From Lentzea aerocolonigenes (GTDB lineage Bacteria; Actinomycetota; Actinomycetes; Mycobacteriales; Pseudonocardiaceae), in NCBI RefSeq assembly GCF_000974445.1, contig NZ_BBOJ01000008.1, forward strand, positions 124,001 to 188,000: a DNA stretch of 64,000 nt. Reading direction: 5' to 3'. The first letter of the stretch is position 1. Every line of letters begins with the position of its first letter. Shown one piece after another: positions 44,303-52,021 of the stretch. The notes under the pieces were generated by a model. The model ran no database searches and was not told the DNA's origin. It was given only the letters and a program-made list of their open reading frames with translations. Both the position numbers and the translations under genes were made by a program.

Positions 44303-45595
44303 TCATCCGCCGATGACGGGCGGAGCCACCATCGTTCCGTCACCGAAGATGTCCTCGGTCTCCTGCAGGTAGGACGCGGACTTGTGTTCCTTGTCCTCGT
44401 CTCCCTCACCTTTGCCACCGTGGCCGCCCATGCCGCCACCCATGCCCGCGGCGCCACCGCGCCCGGCCGCACCAGCAGCGCCGGACCCGGCAGGCCCGAA
44501 GCCGCCGGCGCCACGCCCCTGCTCACCGGCGACACCGGCCGCGCCACCGAACCCGCTGCCCATGCCACCGGGACCGCCGAGGCCACGGGCCGCCGCGGCA
44601 CCACCGAGGCCACCGCCGCCGCCACCACGACCACCGCCCGTGCCACCACCGGGCCCGCCGAGCCCACGACCACCGGGGCCGCCACCCTGACGGTTGCGCG
44701 GGTCGTTGGGGTCGAACCGGCCGCGGTTGCGCGGGTCGTTCGGGTTGTTCGGATCCCACCGGCCACCGGGCGGAATGCCCTGGTCGGAGCCGGGAGGCCG
44801 GTTGCGCGGGTCGTTGGGGTCGGTGCCGGGCGGGAACTGGGTCTGCGGGGGACCCGGTTCGAGCCACGACGGGTTGGTGGTGTCACCCGGCGGCTTCCAG
44901 CCGGACTTGTTGGTGTCGTCACCGGGACCGCCCGTGCCGGGCGGCTGGCCGGTACCGGGAGGCTGGCCCGTGCCGGGAGGCGTGTACGGATCTCCCGAGC
45001 CGTTGCGGTCGACCTGGTTGATGTTCTTGTCGCCGCCGCCCTGCTGCTCCATGCCCGCATCGCCGGCGGTCGGCGAGATGAAGGTCGGCATGGTGCTGAC
45101 GGTCGCCGCGGCGGCGTCCCGGTACTGGTTGTACGCCCGGATGTTCTGCTCGTTGGACTGCTGGTTCTTCTTGACCGCCTCGTCGTAGTCGGTCTCCCAC
45201 CACGCCAGGTCGTTGAAGTACGGCTTGTCCGGCACCTTCGGAGGTTCCGACATCGAGTTCTTGGCGTTGACGTACGCCTCACCGAGGGCTTCGGTGTTCT
45301 TTCCCGCGGTGCCCGCGGACTCGCCGGTGACGTCGGCCCAGGTCGCGAGCGGCGACGTCGCGCCACGGGCCGCGTCACCTGCCGAGCCCTCCCAGCTGGC
45401 GCCGGAGTCGCTCACCGCCTTGTTGATGAGAGCCGACACGTCGACGTGGCCGTTGGCGAGGTCCGTCCAGGCCTGCGCGGCCGGTGTGGTGCTCTGGTTC
45501 GGCCCCTTGCCCTTGTCGAACCACTTGTAGACAGTTTCGCCGTCCGCGCAGGGAATCAGCGCGAAGCCGGCAGTACTCGACGCGTCCCCAGCCAT
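44303..45595 (-). CDS. PPE-like ESX substrate with Gly/Pro-rich tail
   Basis: 430 residues; ATG with AGGGG upstream. Residues 1-180 are helical with a WEGSAGDAARG turn around residue 68 (the WxG-type bend) and a helix pair ending before FISPTAGDAG. Residues 180-400 are extreme low complexity: PGTGQPP and DPNDPRNR repeats, then Gly-rich runs. The C-terminus (SASYLQETEDIFGDGTMVAP) is again ordered and acidic, as often seen in this group. Expected to pair with the PE-like protein encoded two genes upstream and be recognised by EspG. Probably exported to the cell surface. Confidence 0.82.
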   Translation of the reverse strand: MAGDASSTAGFALIPCADGETVYKWFDKGKGPNQSTTPAAQAWTDLANGHVDVSALINKAVSDSGASWEGSAGDAARGATSPLATWADVTGESAGTAGKNTEALGEAYVNAKNSMSEPPKVPDKPYFNDLAWWETDYDEAVKKNQQSNEQNIRAYNQYRDAAAATVSTMPTFISPTAGDAGMEQQGGGDKNINQVDRNGSGDPYTPPGTGQPPGTGQPPGTGGPGDDTNKSGWKPPGDTTNPSWLEPGPPQTQFPPGTDPNDPRNRPPGSDQGIPPGGRWDPNNPNDPRNRGRFDPNDPRNRQGGGPGGRGLGGPGGGTGGGRGGGGGGLGGAAAARGLGGPGGMGSGFGGAAGVAGEQGRGAGGFGPAGSGAAGAAGRGGAAGMGGGMGGHGGKGEGDEDKEHKSASYLQETEDIFGDGTMVAPPVIGG

Positions 45596-45599
45596 CTCC

Positions 45600-46178
45600 C
45601 TACCCCTTCAGGTTCGTGATGATCAACTGCGCGACTCGCTCGCTCTCAGGGCACGGCTTCTTGGCGGTTCGCTCGTCCGCGGCGGTGGAGACCTGAACCA
45701 TGACCGAGTCGGTCTTGGAGGCCTGGACGACGGTCGCGCACGCCAGCTCGCCACCACCCCGGTCATAGGAGACCACCCGTACACCGTCGATCTTCTTGTC
45801 GGTGAAGTTGGGAGTGTCCTTGACGTTGTTTACCGCGTCTTCGAAGTCCTGGCCCTCGGTCACCGTGACCACGTAGGTCGAGTTCTTGATGACGTCCTTG
45901 CCTTGATAGGTGCAGTTCGGGCCGAGCACGCCCGTGCCGGGCGTGGTGGCGCGCAGCGTGCCGAGTGTGGCCACCTGGTCCGGCTTGAGGACGCTGCACG
46001 GGGCGGACACGTACTTGGCGATGCTCAGGCCCGGTCCGCCACTCGTGGGCTCACTGGTCGTCGTCTGGCCGCCGGTCGCAGGCGGAGTCGTGGGGTTTCC
46101 GCCGGTCTGGCTGCTCGTACATCCTGCGAGCGCACCGAAGGCGAACACCGTGGCCAGCAGAGCGGTCATGCGCTTCAA
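45600..46178 (-). CDS. DUF3558 lipoprotein
   Basis: 192 residues; the open frame starts with TTG at 46178 (MKRMTALLATVFAFGALAGC), which gives a lipoprotein signal with positive N-terminus and lipobox LAGC (Cys20); the ATG at 46169 would lose the Lys-Arg. After a Thr/Pro/Gly-rich linker comes a DUF3558 domain with conserved Cys pairs (APCSVLKPDQVATL, GPNCTYQ, ACATVVQ, KKPCPES). Surface-anchored proteins of this family frequently accompany ESX substrates in actinomycetes; their function is unknown. Confidence 0.83.
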   Translation of the reverse strand: MKRMTALLATVFAFGALAGCTSSQTGGNPTTPPATGGQTTTSEPTSGGPGLSIAKYVSAPCSVLKPDQVATLGTLRATTPGTGVLGPNCTYQGKDVIKNSTYVVTVTEGQDFEDAVNNVKDTPNFTDKKIDGVRVVSYDRGGGELACATVVQASKTDSVMVQVSTAADERTAKKPCPESERVAQLIITNLKG

Positions 46179-46185
46179 GATCGTG

Positions 46186-46578
46186 TCAGCCCTTCACCGC
46201 GGCCTCTGCCGCCTCGTCGGTGCCCCGGTACTCGGCCAGAGCCTTTTCGATGTTCTTGATGGTCTGCTCGAGCGCCTTCTGCGCTTCGATGTTCGCCCAC
46301 ACGTAGCCACCTTCAGCACCGCTGGCAGCCCTGACCACGGAGTTCTTCGCAGCCTCGCTGACCGGGTCGGGGCCGGGAGCGCCCAATCGCTCGAGGTCGT
46401 TGCCCTTGCGCTGCAGGTCCATCAACTTTTCGATCGCAAGCCTCAAGCCGTCGATCATCTTCTGCGCCTGGTCAGGATCGACACTGAACTTCGTGACTCC
46501 GCCACCTGCGGCCGCGCCTGCCGCCGCTCCAGCGGCCGCACCGGCTCTCACGGGCACGAGTGCATCGAACATCAGCAT
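46186..46578 (-). CDS. PE/WXG100-like ESX substrate
   Basis: 130 residues from the ATG at 46578 with GGGGAG upstream. An Ala/Gly-rich head, then FSVDPDQAQKMIDGLRLAIE and a second helix ALEQTIKNIEKALAEYRGTD. It ends with YRGTD followed by EAAEAAVKG, which fits the YxxxD/E type VII secretion signal at the end of the second helix. No central WxG is visible, so it is closer to PE or EspC-like substrates. First gene of the cluster PE-like, DUF3558, PPE-like, EspG. Confidence 0.75.
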   Translation of the reverse strand: MLMFDALVPVRAGAAAGAAAGAAAGGGVTKFSVDPDQAQKMIDGLRLAIEKLMDLQRKGNDLERLGAPGPDPVSEAAKNSVVRAASGAEGGYVWANIEAQKALEQTIKNIEKALAEYRGTDEAAEAAVKG

Positions 46579-46675
46579 CTCAGCCAGCTCCCCTCAGAAC
46601 TCAACACCCCGGTTAGAGGATTTTTACACAGGCGAGGTTCCCCTTGGAGGCGATCGAATCAGCTGATCAGGTCAC

Positions 46676-47554
46676 ATGGCCGATTCGTTCAAGACCACGC
46701 GGAGCAACCGGCCTACGGTCGAGGACATGATCGAACGAGCGAGGAACTTCATCTGGCTGAACGCCCGCACGCTGGAACAACGCTGGTTCGAGCACGCCTT
46801 CGACGGTGGCGCGGCGCACGCCGTCGTCCAGGCCGTGCTGGCCTTCCGCAACGACGACGGTGGTTATGGTCACGCCCTCGAACCCGACCACCGCGGGCCC
46901 ACCAGCCAGCCGCTGCACGTCCTGCGCGCCCTCCAGATGTTCGGCGAGGTCAACGCTCCCGAGCACGCCGAACCGGTGTTGGCCTGGCTCGAGGCGACCT
47001 GTCCCGACGGGAGTGTCCCGTTCGGCATGTCGACGTCGAAGGGTCACCCGATGGCGCCGTGGGTCACCGCCGACGACCAGGGCGGACTGCTGCTGACCTC
47101 CCAGATCGCCGCCGCGCTGCACGCTCTGGAGCTGAACCACCCCTGGCTCGACCGGGCGACCGACTACTGCTGGCAGGAGATCGAGAAGCTCGACCACACC
47201 CATCCGTATGAGCTGCGCGGGGCGGTGATGTTCCTGGACGAGGTGCCCGACCGGGCGCGCGCCGAGCTCGCCGCCGAGAAGATCAAGCACCTCAAGCCGA
47301 GCACCGAGGGGTACGCGGAGGGCGAATCCCTTCCGCTGCACGAGTACGCGCGGAAGCCCTCCAGCGTCGCCAGGACCTGGTTCTCCGAGGAGGAGCTCGA
47401 GAACGACCTCGACGAGTTGCAGAACGGACAGCAGGAGGACGGCGGCTGGAACTTCGGCTTCCCCGCCTTCACTCCGATCACCCACTTCGAATGGCGCTCC
47501 ATCGCCACGATCGACGCCCTGCTGACGCTGCGCCGTTACGGCCGGATCAGCTGA
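46676..47554 (+). CDS. Prenyltransferase/squalene-cyclase-like alpha-toroid protein
   Basis: 292 residues (ATG at 46676; an ATG at 46727, beginning MIERARNFIWLNAR, is an alternative that better matches relatives). The repeated QN-DGG(Y/W) motifs (FRNDDGGYGHALEPD, QQEDGGWNFGFPAF) mark an alpha/alpha-toroid of the terpene cyclase/prenyltransferase superfamily. The DXDD catalytic motif of class II cyclases is not seen, so enzymatic cyclisation is doubtful. Its end overlaps the convergent AraC gene by 19 bases. Confidence 0.75.
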   Translation: MADSFKTTRSNRPTVEDMIERARNFIWLNARTLEQRWFEHAFDGGAAHAVVQAVLAFRNDDGGYGHALEPDHRGPTSQPLHVLRALQMFGEVNAPEHAEPVLAWLEATCPDGSVPFGMSTSKGHPMAPWVTADDQGGLLLTSQIAAALHALELNHPWLDRATDYCWQEIEKLDHTHPYELRGAVMFLDEVPDRARAELAAEKIKHLKPSTEGYAEGESLPLHEYARKPSSVARTWFSEEELENDLDELQNGQQEDGGWNFGFPAFTPITHFEWRSIATIDALLTLRRYGRIS

Positions 47555-48216
47555 CCCAGCGGCACGCCGGCCAACGCGCGAACCTCGCGGGCCAGGTGCG
47601 CCTGGTCCGCGTAGCCGGCTTCGACAGCCACCGAGGCGAACGGCAGCCCGCTCCACGCCAGGCGCATCGCCGCGTCGAACCGCAGCACGCGCTGCAACAC
47701 CTTGGGCGGATAGCCGAACGCGTCCAGGCACCGGCGCCGCAGCTGCCGCGAGCTCAGGCCGATCTCCCACGCCGCCGCGGCGACGTCGACGGTTCGCAGC
47801 AACGAGGCCGTGCCGCTCAGCACGGGATCCACCACCACCCGCGTGGCGCAGAACGCCACCATGTCCGAGAAGGACTCGAGCCGGGCGGAAGGCACCAGTT
47901 CCGGCAACGGAACCCGCAGATCCCGCACCGCGTGCGCGGGCACGCCGAACACCGACGGGAACGCCCCCGGTGGCAGCCGCACGCCGTACAACGTCCCGGG
48001 CGCGACGTGAGCGAGCTGCGCCCGCGTGTCCGGGCCTGCCACGAACAACGCGCCGGAAGCGGGTGTCCACATCAGATCGGTGCAGCCGTCCGGCACCACG
48101 CGCTGCACGGTCGGCGTGGAGACCGTGCGCGTCCACAGGCAGGCGAGGCCCGCGGGGGCGGGACGTTCCGCGTACACAGGTCCATCATCCACCCGTGGCA
48201 GGATGATCAACGACAT
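47536..48216 (-). CDS. AraC-family transcriptional regulator
   Basis: 226 residues. The N-terminal about 120 residues form a small beta-rich sensor domain (VVPDGCTDLMW, GVRLPPGAFPSVFGVPAHAV). The C-terminal DNA-binding domain has AAWEIGLSSRQLRRRCLDAF and ASVAVEAGYADQAHLAREVR. It starts 18 bases from the divergent small secreted-protein gene, which it may regulate. Confidence 0.88.
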   Translation of the reverse strand: MSLIILPRVDDGPVYAERPAPAGLACLWTRTVSTPTVQRVVPDGCTDLMWTPASGALFVAGPDTRAQLAHVAPGTLYGVRLPPGAFPSVFGVPAHAVRDLRVPLPELVPSARLESFSDMVAFCATRVVVDPVLSGTASLLRTVDVAAAAWEIGLSSRQLRRRCLDAFGYPPKVLQRVLRFDAAMRLAWSGLPFASVAVEAGYADQAHLAREVRALAGVPLGQLIRP

Positions 48217-48234
48217 CTACTGGGAGGAATGTCG

Positions 48235-48471
48235 ATGAAGTGAATCCTGTCCACGGCAGCAGCGGTTTCGGTCGCTCTGGGCGTGATCCTCGCCGGCGCG
48301 GGCACTGCGTCCGCGCAGGAGCCCTACAAGAAGTACCCGACGAAGTCCGCGTGCGAGACGGCGGGCTTCCAGTACTACGCGACCGGCAAGACGGTGCGCT
48401 GGGACTGCACCGGGCCGCACTCCGCGAGCCCCGCCGGCCAGAAGTACTGGCTCTACCTGCTGCCCAGGTGA
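48235..48471 (+). pseudogene. Small secreted protein gene with in-frame TGA at codon 3
   Basis: A strong ribosome-binding site (GGGAGGA, 48222-48228) precedes an ATG at 48235, but the reading frame runs ATG AAG TGA. Beyond the TGA the same frame is a normal signal peptide (ILSTAAAVSVALGVILAGAG, TASA then Q) and a mature domain of 51 residues with two Cys (ETAGFQYY, RWDCTGPH). A single C-to-T change from CGA (Arg, giving MKRILS) explains it. The gene is thus a recent nonsense pseudogene, a sequencing error, a readthrough case, or is rescued from the GTG at 48283 with a shortened leader. Followed by a strong terminator. Confidence 0.75.
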
Positions 48472-48475
48472 AACG

Positions 48476-48518
48476 ACCGGAAGCCCTGCTCCTCGCGCTG
48501 AGGAGCAGGGCTTCCGGT
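48476..48518. terminator. Strong bidirectional terminator
   Basis: A perfect 19-bp stem (48476-48494 with 48500-48518) with loop GCGCT, followed by TTCC on the plus strand. It separates the small secreted-protein gene from the convergent tRNA-Val 3' end at 48525 and can serve both. Confidence 0.88.
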
Positions 48519-48524
48519 TTCCTG

Positions 48525-48596
<72 letters not shown>

Positions 48597-48647
48597 GTGC
48601 AGGACGAGATTCTAGCCCAGAGCCGCCGGGACATGCGCACGCAGGGG

Positions 48648-50027
48648 TCAGGTTCCGAACTTCACCCAGTTCACGCTCACGTACGGCGCGGGCTGCCCCG
48701 AAGTGAACGTCACGTAGACGTCGTGCACCCCGCTGATGTCGGAGATGTTGGCCGGAATGGTTCTCCACGCGTCCCAGCCACCGGTGTTGCCCACCGCGAA
48801 CGAGCCGACGGGAGCCGCCGTCCGCGAACCCAGCCGCACCTCGACCAGGCCGCTCACGCCGCCACTCGCACCGGAGGCGACCCGCGCGTAGAACTGTCGG
48901 GCCGGACCGGAGCCGAAGTCGACGCCGGAGAACTTCAGGTAGCCGCCGTTCGCGATCTGGTGCACGCCCGAACCGCCCTCGGCCGGGGCGATCGAGCCGC
49001 CGGAACGCTCGGACGCGTTCTCCGCCTGGAGTTCGGAGTACGCGCTTCCGCCGCCACCAGGGGGAGTGGTGGTCGTGGTGGTGGTGGTCGTCGGGGGAGT
49101 GCCGCCAGCCGTGTAGACGGCCACGTAGTCCACGACCAGCGAGTGCCCGGACTGAGTGGCCGCGACAGGGGTCGGCTGGTTGTTGTTCAGCGCGTTCGGG
49201 AACGCGCCGCCCATCGCGAGGTTCAGCAGGATGAAGTAGCCCGCGTGCGACGTCATCTGGTCCCACACGCCGGCGCCGACGCGGTCCCTCGTCACCTGGT
49301 GGTACGACTGGCCGTCGACGAACCACGTGAACGTCTTCGCGGCGTCGTCCCACTCGAAGCGGTAGGTGTGGAAGGCGGACTGGCAGGACGGGCCGGGGCA
49401 CGTTCGCGAGTTGCCGATGCCGGTGAACTCGCCGCAGGCACCGCCGGGCGCGACGTCGCAGTGCAGCACGCCCCAGACGGAGTTGATGCCGTTGACGTTC
49501 TCCATGATGTCGAACTCGCCGATGCCCGGCCAGTTCCAGTAGTTGCCGCGGAACGGCGAGCCCAGCGCCCAGAACGCCGGCCAGTAGCCGAGTGCGGCCT
49601 GGCCGGTGACGTTCGGCATCTGGATGCGGCCCTCGATCGCGAGCTTCCCGCCCACCGCCGGCTTGAAGTTCGCGCGCTGGGTCTCGATGCGCGACGACGT
49701 CCAGTTGCCCGCGCCGTCCTTCAGCGCGGTGATGCGCAGGTTGCCCGCGCCGTCGAGTTTGATGTTCTGCGTGCTGTTGGTGTAGTTCTGGATCTCGCCC
49801 GTGCCCCAGTTGGCAGGACCGCCGGGGTAGGCGTGACCGAGGTCGAAGATCCAGTTGGAGCTCGACGGCAGCGAACCGTTCGGGCCGTTGAAGTCGTCAC
49901 CCCACACCTGCGTCCATCCCGCGGCAGGGGGTGGGATCGAAGCGTTGGCGGACATGGCGGCGATCGCCAGGGGTACCGCGGCAAGAAGAGCTGTCGTGGC
50001 CGCGAGGACGCGGCGGCGTTGCTTCAT
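48648..50027 (-). CDS. Secreted GH16 beta-glucanase with CBM6-type module
   Basis: 459 residues. Signal peptide to about residue 29 (AMSANAS). GH16 domain about 35-310 with the catalytic GEFDIMENVNG: Glu171 nucleophile, Asp173, Glu176 acid/base, and the WPAFWALG and FHTYRFEWDD segments typical of laminarinase-like endo-1,3(4)-beta-glucanases. A poly-Thr linker (nine consecutive Thr) follows, then a C-terminal CBM6-like beta-sandwich (YSELQAENASERSGGSIAP, GGYLKFSGVDFG, VSVNWVKFG). It digests fungal or plant beta-1,3-glucan outside the cell. The LacI/CebR-like palindrome 39 bases upstream suggests sugar-dependent repression. Confidence 0.93.
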   Translation of the reverse strand: MKQRRRVLAATTALLAAVPLAIAAMSANASIPPPAAGWTQVWGDDFNGPNGSLPSSSNWIFDLGHAYPGGPANWGTGEIQNYTNSTQNIKLDGAGNLRITALKDGAGNWTSSRIETQRANFKPAVGGKLAIEGRIQMPNVTGQAALGYWPAFWALGSPFRGNYWNWPGIGEFDIMENVNGINSVWGVLHCDVAPGGACGEFTGIGNSRTCPGPSCQSAFHTYRFEWDDAAKTFTWFVDGQSYHQVTRDRVGAGVWDQMTSHAGYFILLNLAMGGAFPNALNNNQPTPVAATQSGHSLVVDYVAVYTAGGTPPTTTTTTTTTPPGGGGSAYSELQAENASERSGGSIAPAEGGSGVHQIANGGYLKFSGVDFGSGPARQFYARVASGASGGVSGLVEVRLGSRTAAPVGSFAVGNTGGWDAWRTIPANISDISGVHDVYVTFTSGQPAPYVSVNWVKFGT

Positions 50028-50065
50028 GCGCGAGTGACCTCCTCGTCACGGGTGCAGTCCATTTA

Positions 50066-50079
50066 TGAGAGCGCTCTCA
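50066..50079. promoter_or_regulatory. LacI/CebR-type operator before the glucanase gene
   Basis: Perfect 14-bp palindrome TGAGAGCGCTCTCA, the classic centre GAGCGCTC of LacI-family sites controlling glycoside hydrolases in actinomycetes (for example CebR sites). The regulator gene is not in the window. Confidence 0.8.
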
Positions 50080-50313
50080 CGGCGTAAGAACAAGCGCCCG
50101 TTCGGACCAACGCTCGTCAATGCGCCAGGTTGCGCCGCGTCTCGTTTGGACTGGGCAGATCAGGTCGAGGGTGGCGGGCAGATCCAGCGGCGCGGTTCGG
50201 AGAGCGGACGTTCGTGCAGCTGCTGCCAGACGCCACCTCATGCGTCTCGCTCAACCCGCCGTGATCTGAAACGCCCTGCGCCACAAGCAAAGCCCAGACT
50301 TCAGCTGAAACGA

Positions 50314-51957
50314 TCACTTGGCGTCCGCGTAGCACGTCACCGGCACCGCGTTCATCGGGAACCGCACCGCGGTCTCGCCGAACAGCAACCGCGTCGCCTC
50401 GCGCCCGGCGTCCGCGATCGCCTCGATCACCGCCTCCGCGTCCTCACGAGGGCAGTGCACGAGCACCTCGTCGTGCTGGAAGAACACGAGATGCGCATCC
50501 GCGGGCAACCGGTTGCGCAGCACGCCGAGCAGCGCCGCCGTCCAGTCCGCCGCGCTGCCCTGCACGACGAAGTTGCGGGTGAACCGGCCCCAGTTCCTGG
50601 CCGCCTGCCGCGACGAGCTCGACACCTCGCCCGAGTCGTCGGCGCCGCCGGTCAGCTCGCGCCACGCCTCCGAGGGGGAGGGGGAGGTGCGCCCGAGCCG
50701 TGTGCGCACCATCCGGCCCTGTTCACCGGCCTGCGCCGCCGCTTCCACGTAGCCGACTGCGACGGGAAACCTCCTGCGCAGCACGGCGAGCAGCGGCCCC
50801 GCCTCACCGGACGTGCCGCCGTACATCGCCGACAGCATCGCGATCTTCGCGCGCGGTCTCTCGCCGGAGAACGAGTCGGCGGCCAGCGCGGAGTACAGGT
50901 CGTCGTCCCCGCACACCTCGATCAACCTCTGATCTCCCGACAGCGCCGCGAGAATGCGCGGTTCGAGTTGCGACGCGTCCGCCGCCACCAGGCACCAGCC
51001 CTCGTCCGCGATCACGGCCTTGCGCATCAGCCGTGGAATCTGCAGCGCCGCACCGCCCCGCGACGCCCATCGGCCCGAAACCACCCCTCCCACAACGTAA
51101 TCAGGCCGGAACCGCCCGTCCCGCACCCACGCGTCGAGCCACGTCCAGCCGTGCGCCACCCACAGCCGTGCACGCTCCTTGTACTCCAGCAACGGTTCCA
51201 CGGCGGGATGGTCGATCTTCTTCAGCACCCACCGCCGCGCGGACGGCACGTCGATGCCCTCCCGCGCGAACGCCCGCACGATGCTCGCCGGCGCGTCCGG
51301 GTTGACCTCCTTGCCGCCGAACGCCTCACGGATCTGGTCCGCGAGCGCCTGCAACACCTTCGGCCGCACGCCCGGCGCGGTCCGCGGGCCGAGCATCTCC
51401 TCCAGGATCTCGTTGTGCACGTCCTCCCGCCACGGCAGTCCGTGGTGCGTCATCTCCGCGGCCACCAGCGCCGACGCCGACTCCGCCGCGATGAGCAACC
51501 CCAGGGCCGGATTCCGTTGCTGGGCGCGGAAAACGAGCGACAACGCCGCCACCGCGTCCGTGCCGCCCGGCAGCACCACCGGCTCCGGCTCGAACAACGT
51601 CAGCTCGACGTCCTTCTTGCGCGGTCCCAGATCCGCCGGTGCGGGCAGTCCCAGCTCCCGCGCCAGCGCCGCGGGGAGCTCTCGCGGTTCGCGGTGCCTG
51701 CCCTCGGCGCCGAGCAGCAACGCCTCGGTCAGGTGGAGGTCCCAGCACCGGTCCACCCGCACCCCTTCGGCCAGCAGCGCCGGGTAGATCTCGCCGGTGT
51801 CGGCCCACACCCACCTCGGCCTGTGGGCGCGTTCCAGCGACGTGACGGCGGAGGCCAGCGACGAAGCCGTCATCACGGGACCGGCGGGCGTCCCGTCGTC
51901 GTGCAGCTTCTGCCACCGGCCCGCGCCGTCCGCTTCCGGGACGAGGGCGACCAGCAC
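50314..51957 (-). CDS. DNA polymerase I-like protein (3'-5' exonuclease-like/polymerase)
   Basis: 547 residues from a GTG at 51957. The C-terminal half is a family A polymerase: motif A LVAADASQLEPRILAALSGD (usual DYSQIELR), motif B RAKIAMLSAMYGG, motif C FFQHDEVLVHCP with the catalytic His-Asp-Glu. The N-terminal about 200 residues resemble a degenerate 3'-5' exonuclease domain. There is no 5' nuclease domain, and the protein is about 350 residues shorter than true PolA. It matches the actinobacterial stand-alone 'bifunctional 3'-5' exonuclease/DNA polymerase' type, of unknown repair role. Divergent from the NTPase-TPR gene by 64 bases. Confidence 0.88.
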   Translation of the reverse strand: MLVALVPEADGAGRWQKLHDDGTPAGPVMTASSLASAVTSLERAHRPRWVWADTGEIYPALLAEGVRVDRCWDLHLTEALLLGAEGRHREPRELPAALARELGLPAPADLGPRKKDVELTLFEPEPVVLPGGTDAVAALSLVFRAQQRNPALGLLIAAESASALVAAEMTHHGLPWREDVHNEILEEMLGPRTAPGVRPKVLQALADQIREAFGGKEVNPDAPASIVRAFAREGIDVPSARRWVLKKIDHPAVEPLLEYKERARLWVAHGWTWLDAWVRDGRFRPDYVVGGVVSGRWASRGGAALQIPRLMRKAVIADEGWCLVAADASQLEPRILAALSGDQRLIEVCGDDDLYSALAADSFSGERPRAKIAMLSAMYGGTSGEAGPLLAVLRRRFPVAVGYVEAAAQAGEQGRMVRTRLGRTSPSPSEAWRELTGGADDSGEVSSSSRQAARNWGRFTRNFVVQGSAADWTAALLGVLRNRLPADAHLVFFQHDEVLVHCPREDAEAVIEAIADAGREATRLLFGETAVRFPMNAVPVTCYADAK

Positions 51958-52021
51958 AGCTCAGATTGTGCAGCGGGGGTCTGACAATTTCAGTTCAGGC
52001 TGAAACGCAGGCCGCTAGTCG

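Noticed and set aside
44303-45000. Possible tandem DNA repeat in the ESX cluster
   Set aside because: The repetition is codon-level, encoding DPNDPRNR and Gly-rich segments of the PPE-like protein.
49060-49100. Short simple-sequence repeat
   Set aside because: It encodes the poly-Thr linker between the GH16 and CBM6-like domains.
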